From positions 744,001 through 808,000 of the forward strand of contig VJWM01000016.1 in NCBI GenBank assembly GCA_010909165.1: 64,000 nt of DNA, given 5' to 3'. The position numbers were made by a program, and so were the translations under genes. Under the pieces are notes generated by a model that worked only from the letters and a program-made list of their open reading frames with translations, was not told the DNA's origin and searched no databases. Position 1 is the stretch's first letter. Each line of letters begins with the position of its first letter. Below are positions 47,607 to 57,359 of the stretch, piece after piece. This DNA is from Anthoceros angustus (Eukaryota > Streptophyta > Anthocerotopsida > Anthocerotales > Anthocerotaceae).

Positions 47607-47860
47607 CGTGTGATAGCTCGACCGCAATACGATACATACGGAAAAGAAAGTGGTTGAGATGCAAATTAGACTTTACGAGAGAGAGGGAAATGTTCAGCTT
47701 CGTGCACTGTACATGGCGTCATGTGAGAGCTGGAGCTTGTGATAGCTCGACTGGAACACGCACGATACATACGGAAAAGAAAGTGGTTGAGATGCAAATC
47801 AAACTTTACGAGAGAAAGAAATGTTCAACTTCGTGCACTGTACATGGCGTCATTGTTCTT
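47607..47860 (+). repeat. ~130-bp imperfect tandem duplication
   Basis: Two consecutive copies share GTGATAGCTCGAC, ACGATACATACGGAAAAG, AAGTGGTTGAGATGCAAAT, TTTACGAGAGA and TTCGTGCACTGTACATGGCG. They differ by a few substitutions and short indels. Confidence 0.88.
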
Positions 47861-49029
47861 GCATTCTACACTGCATGTGCCTTTATGGCTCCAAATGTTG
47901 TACAATGTTTGTACGTTGCACACGTCTCTCTGACCTGCAACATTGTTAGAAGTATATCGTTTGCTTACTATTCAATTCAATTCTCTTGGAGTATCATCTG
48001 TCCAGGTGGGTGGACTGTGAGATATCGGCATTATGTCATGTTTTACATGTGATCAAAAGAAGAATAATATTACAATAAGTTAAGTCTATCATGATGATTT
48101 GCTTGATATTTCAATTAATTTAAACGTCCATGAAAAATAAGAATTGAATCATGGTAATCATCCAATCACGATGCACCTTAAGTTTTGTGTTTTTTTCATG
48201 TTGATTTGTTGTGGATGGGACCACCCATCTCTGTATGTTACATTAAGATCAGTTTGCATTATCCAATCCAATTTTTACTTAACTAAAATGTTCATGTAAG
48301 TTCCTACAGTGTGTGTTTTTCTTGGGAGATTGAGCATAGAGTCTGTGCTTTATAGAGATATGAGCATTGGTTGGTGGCAAAGGTCACTTCAAGTTACTGT
48401 AGTATGCATAGGGTCAAGCCACAAACTACAAGCAAAAGTCTCTAGACTTCCCCCGTTTCCAATGCCTCTTACGAACTAGCGCCTCTTGCAAACTGGAATG
48501 AACATAAACGACTTAAGTTAGTAGAGTGAGGTTTTTGTTCTTTCCAAACATCTTTTAGGGTTCATAAGCCAAACCTTGTTCTGAAGGTTGTTAATAGTGG
48601 ATCTAAGGCTATTATTATTAAGTAATTTGATTTATGTGGTTATATGGAACATGTTATTGTTTATTGCAGACAAATTAGGTATAAGATATCTCTTTGAAGT
48701 GAAACTTTACTCCAGAAGAAAAAGCATGTATAAGATATGTTAGTTTTTATTGTGTCGACAAAGTATGTATAAAATATCTTATTATTATTATTTAAAACCT
48801 ATTTTAGCATATAATCTTCATATATATATCTCACAATTTCAACACCATTTCATAGTATCATAGTATATTGTTTTTCATCTATTTATATAATAGTACAATA
48901 ATTCTAAAAAATTCCAATCAAACTAAAAAAAATTACTATCAGTTATTGATGAAAGAAAGGCCAAATACAAAATATAATGCACTTATTTATTAAATATTAA
49001 TATTATTATGCATATATATGTTTAATTAA

Positions 49030-49060
49030 CTTAGGTTAAATGGACACACATTTATAAGAA
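49030..49060 (-). repeat. Partial dispersed-repeat end
   Basis: GGTTAAATGGACACACATTTATAAGAA is, in reverse complement, close to the right end of copies A and B (TTCTTATAAA..TGTGTCCATTT). It is probably a fragment or an inverted copy of the same family. Confidence 0.45.
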
Positions 49061-49342
49061 TTTACTGTCAAAGAGCACTTGAATCCGTACTTAGCCACTA
49101 AAGTCCGACGCATCACGGTCGAGTTGAGAAGCACGGACGCGTGATGCGAATCCTGTCATAAGTTTTTCAAGAAAGAAAGTGAAAAAGGAAAATGCCGTCG
49201 GATTTACTCCATGCCATGAACACCTAGTGCTCAATGACTAGGGCAGCTACAAAATCGTGTCTCTCGAATACTCCACCACGTGCAACGGACACAGGCTCGT
49301 AGTCATTCACCTGCCCACCCAGAAGTTCGTTGCAGACGCCGC

Positions 49343-52300
49343 TTACTGAGGAGGAGGTTGCTGTCTTTGGGACCCTAAAGCCCCGGTATTGTACAAACCC
49401 CCGTAGTTGGGCTGGTTGAGAGGCTGCGCATATTGATTCTGTAAAGGCTGTTGCAGGGGCTGTTGCAGAGGCTGTTGCAGTGGCTGTTGCAGGGGCTGTT
49501 GCAGAGGCTGTTGCAAGGCATGCGGTAGGGTCTGCGGCAGAGGCAATCCCAAGTTCGAGCTCGAGTGGCCGGACATAAAACCTGGAGGAAGCAAGTTATA
49601 CACCCCTTCAATACTCTTGCAGGCAGTGTCTGTGTGAAGAGGCCACCGGAACTTAAATTTGATTCTGTCAGCATGGTACTTACTTGGCTCTGCCGTCAGT
49701 ATGGTCCTTTGCGTTTGAACACCAGATATACCACCACCATACTGGAAAAAGTACAGCACTCTATTCATGACTTGTCAACAAATAACTCACCAACTTTGCC
49801 TTCCACTTAAGGAACATACCTGCATCCTCTGTGGCAGAAGGGCTGCGTTTTGCTGGCTCATGCTTCCGATCTGATACACCACCAAAAAAACGTTTGCACT
49901 CCATCAGCCAAGTCCTATGTCTTGAAAAGCAAAACAGCTGTTGGCGTACCGTATTTGACCCCATAAGGGCAGACTGGGAGTTTGCATACAAAAGACTGTT
50001 GTTAGCGCCCATCACTTGCATCGAGTGTCTTGCTTGGTTCTGAACCGCCTGCCCTTGCCCAAGACCTTGCTGGAGAGGTTGTTGCTGCTGGATGTGCTGC
50101 TGGAGCTGCTCGATCATCCAAAGTTAACTACTTCAAAAATCACGCCCTACGTTGAAAAACAGCACCTCTCCAGCAGAATCAAGCATAATAGCAGCGGAAC
50201 TGAGCTTACCTGGAGACTTTGCATGTGTTGCTGCTGTATCTGCTGCTGCTGCTGCTGCTGCTGCAGTTGTAGGGGTGCCTTCCCACACAGGAACGTGTCA
50301 ATCAGCAGCCAACCAGAACGCAATAACCCCCTAAAACTCGCACGTTGACAGAGGCAAGAAGTATCACCAGTACCTGATGCAACTGTTGATATGATGGCTG
50401 TGTCTGTGGCAGCGCTGTCTGTCCGAAGGTCTGTAGTGTTTCATAATTAGTACGCATCTAATTGAAAAATACGCTCAACTCAAAAGTAACCACTAAGTCC
50501 AGGTTTAACAGTGGAAAACCTGGACTGGCATATTTGTAGTCCGCCGAAGCCCATGCACAGGTGGCTGCTGTGGCTGCGGCTGCGGCTGCTGCTGCTGCTT
50601 GAACCCAGTAAGTCTCTTTTGTAACATCTGTTGGATCTGGTGCTGCTGTATTTGTTGATGCTGCTGTTGCTGTTGCTGCTGCTGATGTTGCTGCTGTTGC
50701 AGTTGCAACTGCTGCTGCTGCTGCTGTTGCTGATGTACCTGAAACAGCTGCGCTGGTTGCTGCTGCTGAGGCTGCACCTGCTGTTGCTGCTGACCCTGGA
50801 GCTGCTGAAGATGCTGCTGCATTTGTTGTTGCTGCAGCTGTTGTTGCTTCTGTTGCTGCTGCTGCTGCTGCAGGTGCTGTTGTTGCTGGAGCTGATGCTG
50901 TTGCGGCACCTGCTGCTGTTGCGGCACCTGCTGCTGCTGCGGCACCTGCTGCTGCTGCTGCACCTGCTGCTGTTGCTGCACCTGCTGCTGCTGCGGCACC
51001 TGCTGCTGATGCTGCACCTGCTGTTGTTGCTGCACCTGCTGTTGTTGCTGCGCCTGCTGTTGTTGCTGCGCCTGCTGTGGTTGCGGCTGTGGCACCAGCG
51101 GCATCACCATCATTTCTTGAAGTGGCGCACTCCGTTGCTGCACCTGTTGTGGCTGTGGCTGCGGTTGCTGCTGAGTTACAGATCCACCCGGTGAGCCAGC
51201 AGCGTACTGCGATTGTGTCACAGCTGACATCAAACTGGTCTGAACCACATCGGATCTGGTGCGAGGTTGCATCTGAACAGTACTGACCTGCAAAACATAC
51301 CCAGAGCACTCAGCTGCGAAAGTCCAAACCTCAATCATGAACAGCACCACAAGAACTACATCCGGAAGGGAAGCCCTCCACAGAGCTGTCTTGTGAGACC
51401 AGTGCAGGACACTACAAGAAACCCATCTAGTCCAAATCTGAATGGGCAACTACACCGTGAGAGGAAGCCATGCACATATCACCACTCGAGACTAACCAGC
51501 TGCGGACCACCCAAACGGGAGACTGTGCTTGGCGGTGTAGCCGATGTGGTGTTTTTGCTAGCTCCTGCAAAAACACAGCCGCCAACGACATATTCAACAT
51601 CATAAACACCCCAAAAACACAAGCCGAAGCCTGAAAGCAACTGCTTAACTTCTCACCTGATTCTCCATGGTGTGGATAAGCAGCTCTCAAATGCGGGGGT
51701 AGGACTGCAGGTAATTGCCGTTGATCCAATGGAAGTCTCAGCCCTGGAGAGAGATTGACAAAACAGCAGGGGCCAACGAATCACATACTGCCAGTTGGCT
51801 GGTACATGAGTCCAAGCAGCTTGGGGAGCTGGAAGGACTTTTTACCCTCCCCTGTGTGGATAGTATTCAGCAGCACCCTCCCCTCCTCCAGTAGTCTGGC
51901 TTGACGTGCTTTATCTGTTGCCGGTGGGGCAGGGGCTTGGCGAGAACCCAATCCAAGAGCCTTCCGCTCCTCTTGCAACACCCTCTCAGCAGTATCAATA
52001 TTTGCCTTGATCATCTCTATACGCTTCTGCAGCGTCGACGTCCAAGTTACATGACACTGCCCACACAAAGTGCACAGCGCCCAACAGACCTTGCGAACAC
52101 AGCAGCATATCCCAGACCTGATGTATTTCTATCTGAGCCTGGGGCGGTAGGTCACCCAATCCTGGCTCCATCTCTTCTCTGATGGTTCCCAGCTCCGCTT
52201 CCATTTCCGGTAGCAGCTTCGATGAGAGCATAATGGGGAGTACTGGGTAAGACAAAATGATATGGCTTAGGGTGTGGCAGCTCATGGAATTGTGCAGCAC

Positions 52301-52772
52301 ACGAGGAACGGGAGGAATTGAACTTACTTGCAGCATTCTCAGCATCCACATTCTTAGGGAAGACAACATATAGCTTCAACACAGGCTTCATTTCTTCCAT
52401 TAAATTTATCAGCTCCACATTCACCATGGCAAATTGTCCAAGAACCTCCGACCTGCACCCACCAGTGGCAAGTGTTTCAAATGTTCTCAACTTCTCTACT
52501 CCGATTCAACCCTTATGGCCCGCCGAATCCCAATTCCCTCACCACTTGTTCGGGTTGCCCTGAAAAGTTTGGATAAGCCGCGCGATGGTTTTCATCAAAT
52601 CCTGCGTCCGTGTCCGCAAGGATGCTAAGTTGAGCTGCTGCAACACGGGTGCCATGTCTGATCTAGCTGCTGCTGCTGCTGCTGCTGGTCCTGATCCCCC
52701 AGTCGCTACCTGGTTCCCCTGCATGGCTGGTCCAGCTCCTGCTAGTCCCGGCCCGGCGGGCGTTCCTGTCAT
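49343..52772 (-). CDS. MED8: Mediator complex subunit 8 with long polyglutamine tract
   Basis: The N-terminal exon (52772-52539) starts MTGTPAGPG and carries LQQLNLASLRTRTQDLMKTI. Next comes FAMVNVELINLMEEMKPVLK (about 52440-52380) with YVVFPKNVDAENA, then LSSKLLPEMEAELGTIREEM (about 52220-52160), IEMIKANIDTAERVLQEERK (52020-51960) with ALGLGSRQAP, and LPAVLPPHLRAAYP (about 51700). These match plant MED8, a head-module subunit linking transcription factors to RNA polymerase II. Downstream exons encode a Gln-rich region: a long exon at about 51275-50560 is nearly continuous Q with P, V, H and A (QQQQQVQQQQQ-type units), and a last exon repeats LQQP units (about 49515-49440). The stop is at 49343. 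Exon borders are approximate. The Q tract uses a mixture of CAG and CAA. Confidence 0.92.
50620..51180 (-). repeat. CAG/CAA-rich coding tandem repeat (polyQ)
   Basis: Within the MED8 exon, GCTGCTG/TTGTTG words on the plus strand encode polyglutamine on the minus strand. A higher-order ~24-bp unit (CACCTGCTGCTGTTGCTG and variants) recurs between about 50900 and 51070. Plus-strand Leu-rich and Ala-rich frames here are shadows. Confidence 0.9.
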
Positions 52773-53550
52773 GGCTACAGCGGAAACGGGCCAGCCACGG
52801 AACCCACTACATAAGCTACATAGAGCCTGCTTGGCTTTGATTCCTATGGGGCTGCTCGCGTTTGCTTCCTACGGGCCTGCTTGGCTTTGATTCCTCCAAA
52901 GGTCCTCCGCTACGGGGAGAGGGATCGCCGTGCACGGGGTCTGTTAGGCGCCCAGTCCGGCGGCCCTCACCGGTCATCCGTGAGGCCCCGCCTTCCCATT
53001 CTCTCTCTTCCCTTCCCCGTTTTCTCTTTCCAGTCTTTGACCTTTTATTTAAAAGGGAATTTGGAGACTTTTACCTCTTCTCTCCCCGTTCCTTGCCTCC
53101 CCTTCTCCAAACTATTAGTTTTATCTTTTCGCTCGTTTAGGGTTTATGGTTATGAATTTATGGTAATAACTATTTTTAAAATAATTTTAAAGTTGTAAGA
53201 TTTATTTCAAGAAATTAGTTGTTAATTCATTCTAAACCCTAATGATCAGTATAGGAACACCTCCTTCCGGGGTGGAGAATCACATGGTGACATGTGGCAA
53301 AGATCCGGCATAGGGTGGCAAAGGTCACAGCGTAGGATCACGTACGTCGATCTCACTCCTGATCTATTGACTAGGTACGCAATGTCACAAATCCGATCTC
53401 ACACAAGACACAACATTAGGGCTGCAAATGAGTCTAAACAACTGGTCTTTTCTCAATCACAGAGCTACTGGCCTTTACTCACTCACAGAGCATACAAAAG
53501 AGTCTGGCTATCAAACCTTTCTACCTGCGTACAATAGAGTCTGGCTATCA
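52773..53550. other. Upstream region of MED8, no gene
   Basis: Contains a 20-bp direct repeat (GCCTGCTTGGCTTTGATTCC at about 52829 and 52877) and then AT-rich DNA. The open frames have no recognisable domain. The MED8 promoter should be here. Confidence 0.4.
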
Positions 53551-53559
53551 ATACCCTTT

Positions 53560-54575
53560 TAACCACTGCCCTTGACTCAAGACAAATCTTCACCTAGCCC
53601 TCCTCCAAGCCACCTCTCCACAATGGTCTAAGTAATGCCTCATCTAAGCTCTGAGAGCTCGCCATCTTATATCCCGCAAGCTCACCCCATGTATCCCAGC
53701 CCATCCGATAGCTCATATCAAGCTCGCCCCATCTGAGCAGCTCCGTGTGGCCAGCCTCCTCACAGCACTCACATGAGTCTTCAGTGCAGTGAGCTGCGAT
53801 GTCCTCTGGTGCATCAAGCTTCTCCCTGGGGTCACCTCCTTCCTCCTCGAGCTTGCTGGCTTTGTCTGCATCTACAAGTTAGCAATCTCCTCCACCATGT
53901 TTTTACAGTCGAGACTTTACCTCCCACTGTCCTTGCATGTTCTGGAGCCACCCCACAACTTGATGCTTAGGCGGTGGTGATGGAGACGGCGAGGAGTTGT
54001 CGAAAGAGCTGAGCCCCTCATACTAATGTTCTTAAATCACGCCCTCGCCTGCCTAGGCAGACCCGTGCTTTGTTGGTATGGTACAACTCGGTGCTCTCTT
54101 TAAAGCTTCCTCCAAGGTAATCAAATCTCTCTCCATCCTCCTACTGTAGAACTCGGGCTTGAGGCCCTCCAAAAAGAACAACTTTACTTCCTTCAGCTGA
54201 TCTCGTTTGTAGCTCAACTTTACATACATAAACTGCTATGCTTTCGTGGTCTTCCTGGTACAGGTCCAATAACAACTCATGACAAGCGCTGTGAAATGTG
54301 CAACTCCTAAACCTAGCAACATCCACAAAATATCTCATACCATGTCTCGGGTCTGGTAGGAAAATATTTCGGGTACTTTTCGTCTGTACTCATGGCACTG
54401 GCCTTTAGCACATGTTTGATAAACTGTACCCATGGCACTGGCCTTTAGCACATGTTTGAAGTGTTTCAGATGCTCATCTAGGTCCTCTGCATGTGTCCCG
54501 TAGAACATTGGCAAGACGAATGTATCTAAGTACCTTATGTCATAGCTTGGCAACATGACTTGTATAGACACTACA
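53560..54575 (-). pseudogene. Retroelement gag-like relic
   Basis: On the minus strand, LPMFYGTHAEDLDEHLKHF (about 54520) is followed by a broken segment. FSYQTRDMVRYFVDVARFRS and CHELLLDLYQEDHESIAVY then follow at about 54360-54220. The pattern (F.G...ED..EHL..F, then TRD...WYF...) is that of an LTR-retroelement gag capsid region. A local 40-bp duplication (54383-54462) disrupts it. No RT or LTR was found nearby, so it is a fragment. Confidence 0.5.
54383..54462 (+). repeat. 40-bp tandem duplication
   Basis: CTGTAC[T/C]CATGGCACTGG followed by CCTTTAGCACATGTTTGA occurs twice, 40 bases apart, inside the gag-like relic. Confidence 0.9.
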
Positions 54576-54599
54576 CATGTTCACATTCTCAACAAGACG

Positions 54600-55600
54600 A
54601 TGACAGCAACAACACACATGTCAGCAAGATTGGGTTAGCTGGATCAGCCTACTGTTTGTAGACAAATGTCTCTAAAACGACCAACTCAATCTTTCAGCAA
54701 ATATACACTGTTGGACATCACGGATCCTGGACATCTTCCATTGACGTAGATATGAAACAACACACAACTGCTGCAGCCAAAAAACAGATGCTATGGAAGT
54801 CTAGTCTTAAATAGCTAGTCTTGACAGGCACAGATGGTCTTCAAGGACGGAGTTGGGATTGAACAAACGCATCCCGCTTAATCACATTGCAAGGAGTCTC
54901 TCCTCTTATACGTGCTCAGCCAACTTGGCTGGCACTCCAGTGTGGCGCCACACACTTCCTTATCTTGAGTTTCCCCGCTTACCACGCTTTCTTACCTCAG
55001 TCAAGATGGCACTGCACGTTGCTGGTTACCTGAGGAACCAACTTTTGGCTTCCCTCCTTCCGAGTCCCAACCCGCTCTGACCGATAACCATCAGGTATCG
55101 ATATGAAAGCTTCCAAGCCAATAGGTTGATGCTTCGTCCGTCCACCTAAGCTAGTGCTGGTGATAATCTTCTTTATCTTTAACAAAAATATGCGTGAAAT
55201 CCTGTGGCAGCGCAGGCAGGTCTCTTTCAAATTTAAGCCAAGAATCGATTTCTGTCCAGATCTCTTTACCACTGGTCTTTTCCCGAAAGAAACGTGGTCG
55301 TTTGGGCTGTTTAGGCAGCATCCACCTGGAAGAGGGTCGTCTTCCCCGGATGCAAGATGAGCATAGCTATTTTTCAGCGTCCTGTGATGTGTTAAGTTGG
55401 CATGTTTGGGCGATGCATAAGCAGAAGCAGACCAGCCGCTGGTTATCTTGAAGGTCTGGCTGAACTGACTCTACTTGTTGGGTGCTTGGCAGTCCAGCAT
55501 ATGTTTTCTCGCTAAACGCAAGCTGGCTTTGGAAGGCTAGAAAGAAGTGCAGACAGCTGATCTACGGTAGATTCGTACCCAAATGTATGTACAGCCACAA
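54600..55600. other. Intergenic DNA with one exon-like stretch
   Basis: No gene is assigned. On the minus strand at about 55335-55150, an open stretch reads QPKRPRFFREKTSGKEIW and then IDSWLKFERDLPALPQDF. It looks protein-like in composition but ends in a stop, and no partner exons were found. It could be a relic exon or chance. Confidence 0.3.
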
Positions 55601-55647
55601 CTTACGGGAGGGCTAAGAAGCATCGACCTCCGGATCACAACAGGTCT

Positions 55648-56552
55648 TCACTTGGATGCCCTCCTCTTCATCATGGCCAGTGCTTGTCGAGCACTTTGCC
55701 ATAAGAGCCACAGAATACCTACCCCGCCTGCAACAGGAGCAACATAGGCAGAACACCCACCAATTTGACAGATCACATACATCAGAATACTGAACCAGCC
55801 AAATTTCGACGTTGGACATGACGTACCCGAAGCAAGAACGATGGCAACGATGGTCGACAATGTGACTGCAGAGACAGAAACCGCTGCAATTGACACAGCT
55901 CCCACGTAGATAACAGTGAGGGATGTGAAGAAGGTTGCCACGAAGGCCCCGACTGCCGCCAGGGACACGAGGAAACTGACAACAATGGTGTTGGCCGTAG
56001 CTATGATAAAGAAGATCATGAAGACACTCAAGCCCGTCAGAGCTATGAGAGTGATGAGCCCGACCTGCACATGAGACGTATGCCTCCGTTTAGGGCTGCA
56101 ACAGGAATTGCACCAAACCCAGGCGTTGCAGCACAGCAAACAATGCGGAGATAGACCAGCAAACATACCACAGTGACAAAAAACGCGCGCCATGGACCAC
56201 CCTGCCGCATCCACTGAAACAAATCCAGAGACGAGTCCTTGACAGCGCGCCTGATTCGCGGTGCTCTGCTGGCCAGAGCGCCCCTGGTGCGGGACAGCAG
56301 GCCCTGCCCGTCCTTGGTAGTCTGGGCTCCCATCTCCTCCACCATCTCCCGCAGCAGCACCAACATACTCTCCCGCTCCTTGAGCACGTCCAGAGTGTGC
56401 GCCAGAGCCACCTCCCCCTCCTCCTCCTCCTCCCCCTTGCCCTTGCCCACGCCCACAGGCGCGGGCGAGAGCTCTTCCACCACCGGCTCCTTCATCTTCC
56501 CACTTGCACTTGCACCAGAATTGCCTCCCCGCACCCGCAACCTCTCTGCCAC
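55648..56552 (-). CDS. Small multi-spanning hydrophobic membrane protein, three exons
   Basis: Exons 56552-56169, 56064-55827 and 55727-55648 join in phase to 233 residues. The N-terminal half is soluble, with an acidic patch (KGEEEEEGEV) and a helical part LKERESMLVLLREMVEEMG. It is followed by a basic stretch, then AVKDSSLDLFQWMRQGGPWR. The C-terminal half is almost entirely hydrophobic (LITLIALTGLSVFMIFFII, then VSFLVSLAAVGAFVATFFT, then TLSTIVAIVLASGGVGILW) and ends in the basic tail MMKRRASK. The closely packed hydrophobic hairpins resemble oleosin- or promethin/LDAF1-like lipid-droplet proteins, but I recognise no diagnostic motif (no oleosin proline knot). It has no signal peptide. It is divergent from the EDRF1-like gene. 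Confidence 0.8.
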
Positions 56553-57359
56553 GAGTCAGTCAATCGGAGCACACGCATCTGTGGCAACCCAGTTTCTCCC
56601 TCCTTCGCCAGCCTTAACCGACGAGGAAACCAGGCTCCCTCCCCGTCAATCTAGAACCACGTCGAAGCCATGTGGCAAGCGTGTAACACCAGCAGGAGGA
56701 AAAATGTGAAAGCGCACTTCTACCTCAACACCAGCGGGGCATGGTGGAGCCGCTGTGTGCAACTTCATGCAAGCCTGGGAAGGGGGACCGTGCAAGGTAA
56801 GGTGCTGGAGTTGCATGAGACGAATTTTGTTCTCCCTCTTGCCCAATTCAGGGCTTCAGGCTTCCAGCATGAGCGCAGGCGAGAGTTCTCCAATTGGGAG
56901 TTCACAGCTGTGATAATGCACTATGTACATACATACTATGTACCTCCTGACCTAGTTCTATGGTACTCTACCTATCTCCTTGGATGATCAAGCCATCTGC
57001 ACCCCTGTCGCCATAGCAGCGATATCATGTTTGGGAAGTGAGAAGCGGGGATCATGGTGAGAAAGACCCAATCGCGTACAGTACGCCGTTTCTTGATGGG
57101 TCTTTTGATGGGTCTTGATCGTGTGGGGATGGCGTTGCTGGACGTGCCATCTGCTGTGGGTCCTTGAGAAGCATGCAAGGGAGGGACATGACTCATGATG
57201 TCGTTGCCTTGAGAACACATCAGATCTCAAATCTCGAACGGAACATAGTTCACCTTCCAGAAACAACCAGAGCTTCGACTTTAATGGACCGAAGTAAAGA
57301 GCGGTGTTAGGAAGTGGAGGGAGCCTGGTGGAAGCGACGAGCTGTGGGTCTCGCCGGCC
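56553..57359. promoter_or_regulatory. Shared intergenic region of two divergent genes
   Basis: About 800 bases separate the start codons of the membrane-protein gene (-) and the EDRF1-like gene (+), so both promoters must lie here or overlap it. The stretch GTACATACATACTATGTAC near 56930 is a partial palindrome. No open frame of note. Confidence 0.5.

Larger units (their letters stand above)
47216..49342. other. AT-rich intergenic block, no gene
   Basis: A sharp drop in GC at about 47215 marks this block. It contains a ~130-bp imperfect tandem duplication (47607-47860), a palindromic GATGGG-type motif (48213-48232), a partial dispersed-repeat end (49030-49060) and long A/T runs. Open frames within the duplication share sequence because of it and have no domain. 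Confidence 0.5.

Noticed and set aside
50631-51194. Leucine-rich plus-strand frame and alanine/threonine-rich minus-strand frame across the MED8 repeat exon.
   Set aside because: They are shadows of the CAG/CAA repeat. Only the glutamine frame continues to recognisable MED8 sequence.
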